Below are positions 43,358 to 54,389 of a stretch of 64,000 nucleotides of DNA, one piece after another. The translations under genes were made by a program, and so were the position numbers. Origin of the DNA: Pseudorhodoplanes sp. (GTDB lineage: Bacteria; Pseudomonadota; Alphaproteobacteria; Rhizobiales; Xanthobacteraceae); contig JALHOD010000004.1 in the NCBI GenBank assembly GCA_022843165.1, positions 1 to 64,000 of the forward strand, written 5' to 3'. How positions within the stretch are numbered: position 1 is the stretch's first letter; each line of letters begins with the position of its first letter. The notes beneath the pieces are model-generated. The model had not been told where the DNA came from and made no database searches. It saw only the letters and a program-made list of their open reading frames with translations.

Positions 43358-44038
43358 ATGGCGAACAATCGCCTGTCTGGTCTGGGAAGCACCATTTTCG
43401 CGGTCTCGATGCTGGCCTGCGGTAGCGCCGGCGCGCAGACCCTGGCCTACAACGACCCGGCGGTACCGTTTCCGCTGTTCCAGATCTTCCCGCAACCGCA
43501 GGTGCAGCAGGCGCCGCAGGTCCAGCAACGGCCGGTCGAGGCGGAGCAGGGCGACGCCGAAACTCCCGCGCATCTGCGCCGCCAGATCGTCAGCTATGCC
43601 AGCCGCGAGCCGGCCGGCACCATCATTATCGATACGCCGAACACCTATCTCTATTATGTGCTCGGCAACGGACAGGCCGTGCGTTACGGCATCGGCGTCG
43701 GGCGCGACGGCTTCCGCTGGTCGGGCGTAAAGGCGATCGACCGCAAGGCCGAGTGGCCGGACTGGGTGCCACCCGCCGAAATGATCGCGCGCCAGCCCTA
43801 TCTGCCGCGCTTCGTCGCCGGCGGCCCGCACAATCCGCTGGGTGCGCGCGCACTCTATCTCGGCGGCACGATCTATCGCATCCACGGCACCAACGTGCCC
43901 TCCAGCATCGGCCAGCGCGTCTCGTCGGGCTGCATCCGCATGCTGAACGAGGATGTCACCGATCTCTACGAACGCGCTAGGATCGGCACAAAGGTCGTCG
44001 TATTGCCCGATACCCGCCACATGGCGTCGAGGCTGTAA
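43358..44038 (+). CDS. L,D-transpeptidase (YkuD)
   Basis: 226 residues. A signal peptide (about 1-26, ending AGAQ) is followed by a Gln/Pro-rich linker and a YkuD catalytic domain from about residue 85 (TIIIDTPNTYLYYVLGNG). The active site is intact: IYRIHGTNVPSSIG, then RVSSGCIRMLNEDV with the nucleophilic Cys. It makes 3-3 crosslinks or attaches proteins to peptidoglycan in the periplasm. Confidence 0.93.
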   Translation: MANNRLSGLGSTIFAVSMLACGSAGAQTLAYNDPAVPFPLFQIFPQPQVQQAPQVQQRPVEAEQGDAETPAHLRRQIVSYASREPAGTIIIDTPNTYLYYVLGNGQAVRYGIGVGRDGFRWSGVKAIDRKAEWPDWVPPAEMIARQPYLPRFVAGGPHNPLGARALYLGGTIYRIHGTNVPSSIGQRVSSGCIRMLNEDVTDLYERARIGTKVVVLPDTRHMASRL

Positions 44039-44108
44039 GCCGCATTTCGCCGGCGCAGATGGCCTAGCTTGCCGCAGGCCGCCGCATTAGACTTCGCGCG
44101 CCGATTCA

Positions 44109-45698
44109 ATGGCGCGCGAAGGCACAAGCGCAATGCGGGGGATACGCACAACCATTCCGGGCGCCAGATTGCTGGGCGGCGTCGCCGTGGTGGTCGCGTT
44201 CTTCTTCGGCACGCTCTGGATCATGGATCTCCTGGCGCCATCGGTCTCCGACGCGCCGCCGGCGCTCGCGCAATTGCCGCCCTTGCCCGCCGCCACCCGC
44301 ACCTCGACCATCATCGCGCCGGCCGCCATTGCATTGAGTGCGATCCAGGCCACGCTGGATCGCGCGGCGCCGCGCGATTTTTCCGGCAAGCCTGACAATC
44401 CGGTCAGCAAATTGTTGTCGAAAGCCGAGATCGGCTGGCAGGTGGCGCGTTCGCCGCTGATCCTCAGCGGCAAGACCGACGGCGTGACCGTCGCGACAAC
44501 GCTGAACGGCAGTTTGCGCGTCACCGGTCAGATCGCCGATCAGGCCGGAAACCTGACCGGCGCCCTGGCGGGCCTCGTGAGCAGCGGGCTCGGCTCCGGC
44601 GTGCAGAAGCTGACCGGCAAGGCGCTCGACCAGCGCGCCGACATCCGCGGCAATGTCGCGGTGCTGTCGCGACCCGCCATCACCACCGACTGGCGGCTGG
44701 AGCCCAATCTCAACGCGCAGGTCTCGGTCGCGGACGCCAATCTGTCGATCGCCGGACTGAAGCTCAGCGCCTCCAACGAAGTGCGCCCGCTGCTCGACAA
44801 GGCGGTGGCCGAACAGATGGCGGCGTTGCAGACTCGGCTGCGCAATGATCCGTTCCTGGAACAGGCGGCGCGGCGCGAATGGACGAAGATGTGCCGCTCG
44901 ATCGCGCTCGGCGCGGCCGGCTCCGGCCTGCCGAAATTGTGGCTCGAGCTGCGGCCGACCCGCGCCTTCGCGGCGCAGCCGCGCACCGACGCCAATGCGG
45001 TGACGCTCACGCTCGGCGTGCAGGCGCAGACCCGCATCGTCGCCGAGGAGACAAAGCCAAGCTGCCCGTTCCCCGCCAAGCTCGATCTGGTGCCGCAGAT
45101 GGAGCAGGGCCGCGTCAATATCGGCGTGCCGATCGACGTGCCGTTCACCGAACTCAATCGCATCCTGGAACCGCAACTGAAGAACAAGTCGTTTCCGGAA
45201 GACGGCTCCGGACCGGTGCAGGTCACGGTGCTGCGCGCCTCGGTCGGCGCCGCCGGCGAGCGGCTTCTGATCTCGCTGCGCGTGAAGGCGACCGAGCGCA
45301 AGAGCTGGTTCGGCTTCGGCACCGAGGCCACCATCCATGTCTGGGGCCGGCCGCTGCTCGACAAGGCCGAGCAGATGTTGCGGCTGGAGAATATTTCGCT
45401 GGCGGTGGAGTCGGAGGCCGCCTTCGGGCTGCTCGGCGCGGCGGCGAAGGCGGCGGTGCCCTATCTGGAAGCGGCGCTCGCGAAAAACGCCGTGGTCGAC
45501 CTGAAGCCCTTTGCCGCCAATGCGCGCAAGAGCATCGAAGGCGCGCTCGCCGATTTCCGCCAGCAGCAGGACGGCGTGCGGGTGGACGCCGCCGTCACCG
45601 GATTGCGGCTGGTCGGCATCGAGTTCGATTCCAGGATGCTGCGTGTGATCGCGGAAGCCGACGGCAACGTGCGCGTTGCCGTCAGCAGATTGCCCTAG
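44109..45698 (+). CDS. DUF4403 family protein
   Basis: 529 residues. An N-terminal membrane anchor (LLGGVAVVVAFFFGTLWIMD, about 20-40) is followed by a large extracytoplasmic domain. Two related halves can be seen (SLRVTGQIADQ; NIGVPIDVPFTELNRILEPQ), rich in beta strands and helices as in DUF4403, which is related to lipid-binding tubular folds. The molecular function is unknown. Its end overlaps the convergent homocysteine methyltransferase gene by 4 nt. Confidence 0.85.
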   Translation: MAREGTSAMRGIRTTIPGARLLGGVAVVVAFFFGTLWIMDLLAPSVSDAPPALAQLPPLPAATRTSTIIAPAAIALSAIQATLDRAAPRDFSGKPDNPVSKLLSKAEIGWQVARSPLILSGKTDGVTVATTLNGSLRVTGQIADQAGNLTGALAGLVSSGLGSGVQKLTGKALDQRADIRGNVAVLSRPAITTDWRLEPNLNAQVSVADANLSIAGLKLSASNEVRPLLDKAVAEQMAALQTRLRNDPFLEQAARREWTKMCRSIALGAAGSGLPKLWLELRPTRAFAAQPRTDANAVTLTLGVQAQTRIVAEETKPSCPFPAKLDLVPQMEQGRVNIGVPIDVPFTELNRILEPQLKNKSFPEDGSGPVQVTVLRASVGAAGERLLISLRVKATERKSWFGFGTEATIHVWGRPLLDKAEQMLRLENISLAVESEAAFGLLGAAAKAAVPYLEAALAKNAVVDLKPFAANARKSIEGALADFRQQQDGVRVDAAVTGLRLVGIEFDSRMLRVIAEADGNVRVAVSRLP

Positions 45699-46645
45699 GC
45701 CGCCACTTCGGTGCAGGCGATGCAGATCTGCTCAAGATGACGGTGGTCGGTGCCGCAACAGCCGCCCAGCACGGTGAGGTGCTTCATGCGCGCGCGCAGG
45801 TCGCGATAGTGGCGCCCGAGTTCCACCGGATCGCCGATATCCAGATCGGGCGCGGTGTCGAGTTCGGCATGGCTGCGTTTCGAGGCATTGGCGCGCAGGC
45901 CGCGCAACCGCGTGAGCCAGCGTTCCTTCCTGCGCAGCGCGCCGTCGAAATGCGTCGGGTGCGCGCAGTTGATCATGTAATAGGCGGGCGCCGCGCCGGT
46001 CTCGCGATCGACCTGCTCGATCGCCTCCTTCAGCGTCTGGCCGGACGGCAGGTTGCCGTCGGTCTCCAGCGTGAACGAGATCACCACCGGAAGGCCGGAC
46101 GCGTTCGCGGCTTTCGCAATGCCGATCGCTTCCTCGACATAATTGAGCGTGAAGGCCGAGACCATATCGGCCTCGGTGTCGCGGAACACCCCGATCTGCC
46201 AGCCGTGATAATCCTGCGCCTCCTTGGCGGTCATCGCGTTGTCGATGCGGTAGCCGTCGCCGCGCGGACCGATATTGCCGGAAACGACCATCGGCGATTG
46301 CGACGTTTCGTGCTCGCGGCGCAGATCCGCCATCAGGCCGACGCAGCGGCGGTTGACGTCGGCGAGCGCCTCCAGCGAATAGCCGACCTTGCGGCCCCAG
46401 TCCGGATTGGCGCGCCAGGTGGCGCTTTCCAGCACGAAGCCGAGCCCGTTGCTCTTGGCCATCGCGATATGGCGCGCGTAATAGGCGCGGGTGCGCGCGA
46501 CGCCGTCGGCGTTCTTCATCAGGTCGAAGCTGGCGAAGCACGGCAGGTCGATCCCGTCATGAAAGACCAGCGTGGTCTCGAAACCGCTGTCGGTGAGAAA
46601 GAGCTTGTCCGCGAGTTGCGGCAGATTGCTGCGATATTTGGCCAT
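45695..46645 (-). CDS. Homocysteine S-methyltransferase family protein
   Basis: 316 residues of the zinc-dependent Hcy-methyltransferase domain. LFLTDSGFETTLVFHDGIDL is the N-terminal strand. Zinc Cys positions appear in YYMINCAHPTHF and LTVLGGCCGTDHRH. It resembles stand-alone enzymes using S-methylmethionine, betaine or similar donors rather than MetH; the donor is not determined. It is on its own on the minus strand, 5 kb from metH. Confidence 0.88.
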   Translation of the reverse strand: MAKYRSNLPQLADKLFLTDSGFETTLVFHDGIDLPCFASFDLMKNADGVARTRAYYARHIAMAKSNGLGFVLESATWRANPDWGRKVGYSLEALADVNRRCVGLMADLRREHETSQSPMVVSGNIGPRGDGYRIDNAMTAKEAQDYHGWQIGVFRDTEADMVSAFTLNYVEEAIGIAKAANASGLPVVISFTLETDGNLPSGQTLKEAIEQVDRETGAAPAYYMINCAHPTHFDGALRRKERWLTRLRGLRANASKRSHAELDTAPDLDIGDPVELGRHYRDLRARMKHLTVLGGCCGTDHRHLEQICIACTEVAA

Positions 46646-46869
46646 CGGTCAAAAGTCCCGGTCAGAAACGTGAATTCGAATGCAATGGGTGCGGCGCGGG
46701 ACTTCGCAAAGACGGCGGCCCGCGCCTAGCCGTCTGTTGGTGCAGCGGCGGGCCGGTCCGGTTCATGCCCGACGCCGGAAAAACAGGCCGCGCGCGCAGG
46801 GATTTCCGCGAATGAGGCCGGAATTTGTTGCATTTTTCCGGTCAACTGGACTCGTGGTACAGTGCCGTC

Positions 46870-47499
46870 ATGCTCGAAACCCCGCCCCGGCGCGACACGC
46901 GCGAAAAGATCCTGGAAGTGGCCGAAGCTGCGGTGCTGGCCAAGGGCTTTGCCGCGACCTCGATCGAGGAGCTGATCGCCGCCGTCGGCATCACCAAGAG
47001 CGGCTTCTTCTATCACTTCAAGGACAAGGGCGAGCTCGCGAAGGCGATGATGCTGCGCTACATCGCGCATGACTCGCAATTGCTCGACGACATCTTCCGC
47101 CGCGGCGACGAACTGAACGACGACCCGCTGCACGGCTTTCTGGTCGGGCTGAAGCTGTTCGCGGAAATGCTGGGCAATCTGCCGGAGGCGCATCCGGGAT
47201 GCCTGGCGGCCTCGTTCTGCTATCAGGACCAGCTCTTCAACAAGGACATCCGCGAGCTCAACAAGAGCAGCGTGCTGGCCTGGCGCAAGCGGTTCCGCGA
47301 ACGGCTGGAGTTGATCGCGCAGCGTTATCCGCCGCGGCAGGATGTGGATTTCGAGGCGCTTGCAGACATGGCGGCCTCCAATGTCGAGGGCGGGCTGATC
47401 CTCGGCCGGCTGCTGCAGGACGTCACCATCCTGCCGCGGCAGGTCCTGCTCTACCGCGATCTGGTGAAGATGACGTTCCTGCCGGATCCGGCGCGTTGA
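46870..47499 (+). CDS. TetR/AcrR-family transcriptional regulator
   Basis: 209 residues from ATG 46870. The TetR DNA-binding domain is at about 8-55: TREKILEVAEAAVLAKGFAA, then SIEELIAAVGITKSGFFYHF, a near-perfect signature. The C-terminal ligand domain contains two Cys near LAASFCYQDQ. The target is unknown; the divergent homocysteine methyltransferase gene is the nearest candidate, as thiC has its own riboswitch. Confidence 0.92.
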   Translation: MLETPPRRDTREKILEVAEAAVLAKGFAATSIEELIAAVGITKSGFFYHFKDKGELAKAMMLRYIAHDSQLLDDIFRRGDELNDDPLHGFLVGLKLFAEMLGNLPEAHPGCLAASFCYQDQLFNKDIRELNKSSVLAWRKRFRERLELIAQRYPPRQDVDFEALADMAASNVEGGLILGRLLQDVTILPRQVLLYRDLVKMTFLPDPAR

Positions 47500-47529
47500 C
47501 ACCCGGCCGCAGAAGCATAGATTAGCGCC

Positions 47530-47638
47530 GTTCCGAGGGGAGTCCCGTCTGGGGCTGAGATTCCGCAAGGTCTTTTTGAAAGACGCCGCGGTAACCCTTT
47601 GAACCTGATCCGGGTCATGCCGGCGAAGGGACAGGACA
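47530..47638 (+). promoter_or_regulatory. TPP riboswitch (THI element)
   Basis: Conserved blocks are in order: GAGGGGAGTCCCG, then GGGGCTGAGATT (pyrimidine-binding arm), a variable stem (GTCTTTTTGAAAGAC), and ACCCTTTGAACCTGATCCGG followed by GTCATGCCGGCGAAGGGA. The ATG of the next gene is at 47641. The closing strand CGAAGGGACAGGA overlaps the ribosome binding site, so thiamin pyrophosphate should block translation initiation (inference). Confidence 0.95.
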
Positions 47639-47640
47639 CG

Positions 47641-49919
<2,279 letters not shown>

Positions 49920-49928
49920 CTCACCCCG

Positions 49929-49987
49929 CCCTCATCCTGAGGAGCCCGCCGACGCGTCAGCGAAGGCGGGCATCTCGAAGGATGAGG
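49929..49987. repeat. Short copy of the CTCATCCTGAGGAGC palindrome family
   Basis: CCTCATCCTGAGGAGCCCGCC at the left pairs with GGCGGGC and then TCGAAGGATGAGG at the right. It shares its ends with the two ~100-bp palindromes around ftsW but has a different core. It lies directly after thiC and may act as its 3' hairpin. Confidence 0.75.
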
Positions 49988-50010
49988 CTACGCTCCATGC
50001 GGGCTACTCG

Positions 50011-50586
50011 CTAACTGCAGACATTGCTTGCGCTGACGATCCGGTTCTTCAGATCGCATTCGAACACAATGGTGACATCTTCTCCGTCGCCGTCATCGCC
50101 CCAGAGCGAGAGCCCGATTGTCGCGGGTGGCGGCACGGCGACAATCATGTCGGCGCGCTGCCGTTCCGGCATGTTGGGAAATCGCTCCGCAAATTCGTCG
50201 TAGCTTGTGCGCGATGGTTCGGCCTGCAGTTGCAGCGGCACATAAGGTAGAAGCGGCGGAAAATCCGGATAGGGCCAATCGTCGACGGGCGTCGCGGTCT
50301 CGATGTACAGCAATTCGATGTGATGGCCGTAGTCGACGCGGTAGCTCTGCTGGCCGCAGTAATACATTCCGTAAATCAGCGGGAGATCGAACAAATGATG
50401 CGCGACGAGCGCGGGAATATGACAGGCGCCCAGACGCGCAATGTGATGCAGCGGCTTTGGTCCAAACGCTCGCCCCGCCATCCTGGCCCGCGATGGCCCG
50501 CCGAACACCGACGCCGAATACTTTTCCCCGCGCCCGAACGTGTAGAGCGTCTCGTCATGAAACGCGAAGAGCAGTGACTCCCCCAT
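50011..50586 (-). CDS. Protein of unknown function
   Basis: 191 residues from ATG 50586 (an upstream ATG at 50598 adds four). No signal peptide or membrane helix. Notable features are HHIARLGACHIPALVAHHLF, an aromatic stretch (LIYGMYYCGQQSYRVDYGHH) and a Pro-rich block (DDWPYPDFPPLLPYVPL). The C-terminus is a beta-rich GLSLWGDDGDGEDVTIVFEC segment. Codon pattern and length suggest a real gene, but no family was recognised. Confidence 0.6.
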   Translation of the reverse strand: MGESLLFAFHDETLYTFGRGEKYSASVFGGPSRARMAGRAFGPKPLHHIARLGACHIPALVAHHLFDLPLIYGMYYCGQQSYRVDYGHHIELLYIETATPVDDWPYPDFPPLLPYVPLQLQAEPSRTSYDEFAERFPNMPERQRADMIVAVPPPATIGLSLWGDDGDGEDVTIVFECDLKNRIVSASNVCS

Positions 50587-50742
50587 GGCCGCCCTCACTC
50601 ACATCTAACTCGCTCAAATCCCACAACTCTCGATAGAACAAAACGGGAACACAGTCAAGGCGGGTGCGATGCCAATTTTCGCATTTCCACCCGAGGGGAT
50701 TTTGCGCGATGAAGGCGGCACACAATATTGGTGCGACCTGCG

Positions 50743-51360
50743 ATGACCACCACCTCCGAACTCTCCCACTGGCAGGAACGCTATTCCACGCCGGACTATC
50801 GCTTCGGCAAGGCGCCGAACGAATTCCTGGCCGCGTGCCGCCCGCTGCTGCCGGCGCGCGGCAAGGCGCTGGCGGTCGCCGACGGCGAGGGCCGCAACGG
50901 CGTGTGGCTCGCCAAGCAGGGCCTCGACGTGCTCTCCATCGATTTCGCGCCGGCGGCGCTTGAGAAGGCGCGCAAGCTCGCGGACGAGAACAAGGTCAGC
51001 GTCACGTTCGAGGAAGCCGACGTGCATGCCTGGCCCTATCCGGACGCCGCGTTCGACGTGGTCGCGGAGATTTTCACGCAGTTCTCGACGCCGGCGCAGC
51101 GCGCGCTGAAATGGGCGGGCATGCGGCGCGCGCTCAAGCGCGGCGGGCTTCTCATCGTGCAGGGCTACACGCCGAAGCAGTTGCAATACGGCACCGGCGG
51201 CCCGAAGCAGGTCGAACATCTCTATACGCGCGAGATGCTGGAGCACGCCTTCGGAGATCTCGCCGACCTCGTCATCGTCGAGGAAGAGCGCGAACTGAAC
51301 GAAGGCCCGGGACATTCCGGCATGTCCGCCGTGATCGGACTGACGGCGCGAAAACCCTGA
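50743..51360 (+). CDS. Class I SAM-dependent methyltransferase
   Basis: 205 residues with a TehB/Methyltransf_11-like Rossmann fold: WQERYSTPDYRFGKAPNEFL, SAM motif I ALAVADGEGRNGVWLAKQG, motif II VLSIDFAPAALEKAR, and FDVVAEIFTQFSTPAQR. The substrate is unknown; proteins of this shape can act on tellurite, thiols or small metabolites. The 67-residue gene follows after 16 nt. Confidence 0.85.
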   Translation: MTTTSELSHWQERYSTPDYRFGKAPNEFLAACRPLLPARGKALAVADGEGRNGVWLAKQGLDVLSIDFAPAALEKARKLADENKVSVTFEEADVHAWPYPDAAFDVVAEIFTQFSTPAQRALKWAGMRRALKRGGLLIVQGYTPKQLQYGTGGPKQVEHLYTREMLEHAFGDLADLVIVEEERELNEGPGHSGMSAVIGLTARKP

Positions 51361-51376
51361 AAGGACACGACGTCCC

Positions 51377-51580
51377 ATGAGCAACGACAACAACCCGTCA
51401 CTTGCGGAGATCGAGCAACGCCTCGCCATTGTGCGCGACAATATCCGCCAACTGACCGAGCAGGCCACGGCCTATTCCGGCGCGGCGGACGAGAGCCGCA
51501 ACGCCGACCGCATCGCCGATCAGGAAGCGGAGTTGCAAAGACTGCTCAGGCAGCGGGATGAAGTGACGAAGAGCAAATAG
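51377..51580 (+). CDS. Small coiled-coil protein
   Basis: 67 residues, highly charged and helical (SLAEIEQRLAIVRDNIRQL; ADQEAELQRLLRQRDEVTKS), with no Cys and no membrane segment. It is 16 nt downstream of the methyltransferase gene and probably co-transcribed. Function unknown. Confidence 0.7.
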   Translation: MSNDNNPSLAEIEQRLAIVRDNIRQLTEQATAYSGAADESRNADRIADQEAELQRLLRQRDEVTKSK

Positions 51581-51608
51581 CGCAGGCTCCGCTCCACGCG
51601 CCCCACAA

Positions 51609-51875
51609 TCACCCCGCCTTCAGCTTCCGCGCTTTCCGCAAATCGGCATTGATCCGCGTCTGCCAGCCCTCGCCGGTCTTGCGGTAGGCGGCAAGCACGT
51701 CGGCATCGAGCCGCAACTTGACGGCCTGTTTCGGATTGTCGAGCGGCGGACGGCCGCGCCGGACAAGCTTCGCCCCTTTCCGGATTTCGGCGCGGTCGAA
51801 AAACTTCTCCGTCAGCGCCGGCGCGTCGTCGGGATCAACCCATGCGGCGGCGCCAGATTTTTTCTTCCTTGGCAT
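51609..51875 (-). CDS. brnA: BrnA-type antitoxin
   Basis: 88 residues. The C-terminal ribbon-helix-helix is diagnostic: KQAVKLRLDADVLAAYRKTG then EGWQTRINADLRKARK. It neutralises BrnT and should repress the operon through the RHH fold. Its start overlaps the brnT 3' end by 41 nt, so the pair is co-translated. Confidence 0.9.
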   Translation of the reverse strand: MPRKKKSGAAAWVDPDDAPALTEKFFDRAEIRKGAKLVRRGRPPLDNPKQAVKLRLDADVLAAYRKTGEGWQTRINADLRKARKLKAG

Positions 51876-52107
51876 GACAATGTCTCATCGAGATGATGTG
51901 GCGGGCGTCGCCACGCTGGGTCCAGACCATCACCACCAGCCGGCCATCGAGATGGCCTGCGGTGATGAAGCGCGTTTCGCCGTAATCGCGCCGGTCGTCG
52001 ATGATCGTCGCGGTCAGCCCCGCAAACACGTCGCCGGCCCGCGCAAAATCGAGGTTGCGATGCCTGAGCGCAAGGTCACGTTTCGGCGGATCGAACGTGA
52101 TCGTCAT
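51835..52107 (-). CDS. brnT: BrnT-type ribonuclease toxin
   Basis: 90 residues from ATG 52107: MTITFDPPKRDLALRHRNLD, then DDRRDYGETRFITAGHLDGR, LVVMVWTQRGDARHIISMRH and AKEEKIWRRR, the BrnT (RelE-like RNase) pattern. Toxin gene first, antitoxin second and overlapping, is the known brnTA order. The AT-rich segment TTAAATGTACCCCCAAATAATAG just upstream probably holds the promoter/operator. Confidence 0.9.
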   Translation of the reverse strand: MTITFDPPKRDLALRHRNLDFARAGDVFAGLTATIIDDRRDYGETRFITAGHLDGRLVVMVWTQRGDARHIISMRHCHAKEEKIWRRRMG

Positions 52108-52222
52108 CGCGATTAAATGTACCCCCAAATAATAGAGAGGTCAAGCCGCGGTGCGGACGGCGCCGGCCTCCGGGCGCGCGGCCGCAATACTTCGCCGCGC
52201 GGCCGGGTCCGGGCGTCCGGGC

Positions 52223-52723
52223 CTAAAGGCCGGCCCACCGTTGCGGATGAAACCTTGCCACCGCCAGCGCGCCGAGCGCGATGAAAACGACGAGCGCTGC
52301 GCCCTGCGCGATCAGGAACGGCGACTCCGATTGCGTCGGCGCGAAGGGCTGCAGGAAGCTCACCTTCTGAAAACCCTGCACGATGAAGACGAACACGTTC
52401 AGATACAGCGATGCCACGGCGGCGACGACATAGATCGCGCGCCAGCGCCCGCTCAGGCGAAAGCCGTAAAGCGCGACCAGCGCGACGACCAGCACCAGCG
52501 AGGCCACGATGCCGGTACCGAGCGCCGGGGTGAACGCGCCGATCGGAAACAGGAAGCCGGTGAGGCTGGTCAGCACGGTGAAGAGCAGAAAAAGGGCAGT
52601 CCAGCCGCCCAGCGCGCTCGCGGAGAACATCGCGCCCAGCACGACAAAGCCCGCGGCAATCGCGATTACGCTGATGATGACATGCAGCAGTGTGAAGGCG
52701 GCAAACGACAATCCCAGAATCAC
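52223..52723 (-). CDS. Integral membrane protein, unknown function
   Basis: 166 residues with four to five membrane helices, at about 4-28, 33-62, 70-92, 96-118 and 138-158. There are no charged catalytic motifs, and no family was recognised. It stands alone between the brnTA pair and a Cys-rich secreted-protein gene. Confidence 0.75.
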   Translation of the reverse strand: MILGLSFAAFTLLHVIISVIAIAAGFVVLGAMFSASALGGWTALFLLFTVLTSLTGFLFPIGAFTPALGTGIVASLVLVVALVALYGFRLSGRWRAIYVVAAVASLYLNVFVFIVQGFQKVSFLQPFAPTQSESPFLIAQGAALVVFIALGALAVARFHPQRWAGL

Positions 52724-52898
52724 GGCTATCCCCCATCCCGAAAACCGGCGCGGCGATCCTCGGCCGCGCGACGGCGCGCGTCAATGGCGGGCCGCGGCGT
52801 GCAGGACAGCCCTGTGTCCGCTGCGCGGCCGCAGCGGAAAGACTTTCTCCCGGCCGGACCGCGCTCCGCGCGGCGCCGGCAATGCCGCAACGATGCGG

Positions 52899-53276
52899 CT
52901 AGTTCACCAGACCGAGCCAGCGGTTCGCCGCCGCGCGCATCGGGACAAACAGGCAGCGCGTGTTGGCGCCCTGATGCTTGACCCAGTGGCGGTCGGCGGA
53001 GTCGTAATCGCAGGCGCAGCGGTAGAACTTGCCGTCGGGCGACCAGTCGGTGCGCTTGCGCACCTGGCCGGTGGACACGACCTGCCACTGATCGTCGGGC
53101 ATGGGCCTGAGCTCACGCTCGCTGATCTCCCAGCAGCAATCGTTGGTGACGCAACAGGTGGGCGGTATCCAGGACAACAGCCATGGATTGGAGTGGTAGT
53201 CGCGCGCGAACGCCGCGCCGAATACCGAGAGCGCCGCGACGCCCGCGAGCGCGGCACCGAGCAGACCCCGCCGCAT
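52899..53276 (-). CDS. Cys-rich secreted protein
   Basis: 125 residues from ATG 53276 (MRRGLLGAALAGVAALSVFG), giving a signal peptide cleaved near AFARD. The mature part has an unusual Cys cluster (IPPTCCVTNDCCWEISE) plus FYRCACDYD and TRCLFVP, eight Cys in about 100 residues, suggesting disulfides or metal binding in the periplasm. Similar CC-x4-CC secreted proteins occur in Rhizobiales without known function. A longer start at 53378 is possible. Confidence 0.72.
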   Translation of the reverse strand: MRRGLLGAALAGVAALSVFGAAFARDYHSNPWLLSWIPPTCCVTNDCCWEISERELRPMPDDQWQVVSTGQVRKRTDWSPDGKFYRCACDYDSADRHWVKHQGANTRCLFVPMRAAANRWLGLVN

Positions 53277-53639
53277 GCGAACACGCGGCGGACGAGGGAA
53301 CGCCCCGAACCTGCGGAGCGGCGGCACCGATGAAGAAAGCCTCGGCGACTCGTTACAGTTGGTCAACGGATGTGACATGGCGTTTCTTTTCTTGGCCTGA
53401 AGGGTCCCGGCACCCTTTCCCCAAGCAAGCCGCGCGCCAGATGCGCGAGAACGCCGGCTCCGCCTTTGGTCGATGACGGACAGACGGACAATGGCGCGCG
53501 CGGCCGGTGGCGGCTGACCCGGCCGCAGGAGATTGCAAAGCGGACGAAAACGAGTCCGCGGTCAGGACCGTCGGCGCAGCCTGTGTGCAAGAGCGCAACC
53601 GGCCTGCACCCGGCGGGCGAAACCGCCTAGCATGAGGGC
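53277..53639. other. Intergenic region, nothing recognised
   Basis: About 360 bp between the divergent Cys-rich gene (-) and the DUF1275 gene (+). No RNA gene or clear repeat. An N-terminal extension of the Cys-rich protein could use the first 100 bp. Confidence 0.35.
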
Positions 53640-54320
53640 ATGAAAAAGCCCGGCGGACCGGCAGCGATTGCCGCATTGCTCTCCTTCAATGGCGGCCTGG
53701 TCGACACCGCCGGATTTCTCGGGTTGCAGGGCCTGTTCCTTGCGCATGTCACCGGAAATTTTGTGACCCTGGGCGCCACGCTGGCGCTCGGCAGCCACGG
53801 CATCGTGGGAAAGATTCTTGCGCTGCCGGAATTCATTCTGGTCGTGGCGCTGGCGCGGCTGGCCGGCGGCGCGCTGCGCGCCCGCGATCTGCCGGTGCTG
53901 CGCGTGCTGCTGGTCGCCAAGGTCGTGCTGCTGGCGGGCTTTTTCGCGCTGGCGGTGGGTTTCGGCCCGTTTCCCGATCCCGACACGCCGCTCGCTTTGC
54001 TCACCAGTTTTGCCGGCATCGCCGCGATGGCGCTGCAGAACGCGATCCAGCGGGTGCATCTGGCCAGTCTGCCGCCGACCACATTGATGACCGGCTCGAC
54101 CACGCAGGCCACCATCGACGCGATCGATCTGCTCACCGGCACCGACCAGGCCCATGCGACCCAGATCCGCGACCGTTTCGGCCGCCTCTCGCTCAGTATC
54201 CTGTATTTCGCCGCCGGCTGCGCGGTCTCCGCCCTGCTCTACTGGCTGGTCGGCTTCTGGTGCCTTGCGCTGGCGGTTCTGGTCGCGGCGGTCGCGGCGA
54301 TGATGCGGACCGACGCCTGA
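53640..54320 (+). CDS. DUF1275 (YoaK-like) membrane protein
   Basis: 226 residues with six membrane helices. DUF1275 motifs are present: SFNGGLVDTAGFLGLQGLF, AHVTGNFVTLGATL, and ALQNAIQRVHLASLPPTTLM then TGSTTQATID. The function of the family is not established; transport has been suggested. Confidence 0.88.
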   Translation: MKKPGGPAAIAALLSFNGGLVDTAGFLGLQGLFLAHVTGNFVTLGATLALGSHGIVGKILALPEFILVVALARLAGGALRARDLPVLRVLLVAKVVLLAGFFALAVGFGPFPDPDTPLALLTSFAGIAAMALQNAIQRVHLASLPPTTLMTGSTTQATIDAIDLLTGTDQAHATQIRDRFGRLSLSILYFAAGCAVSALLYWLVGFWCLALAVLVAAVAAMMRTDA

Positions 54321-54389
54321 ACCGCCACAACCCCCTTGCACGCATGACGCGAACGCGGCACACTTATAGGTAGTGCGCGGGAGGGCGCT

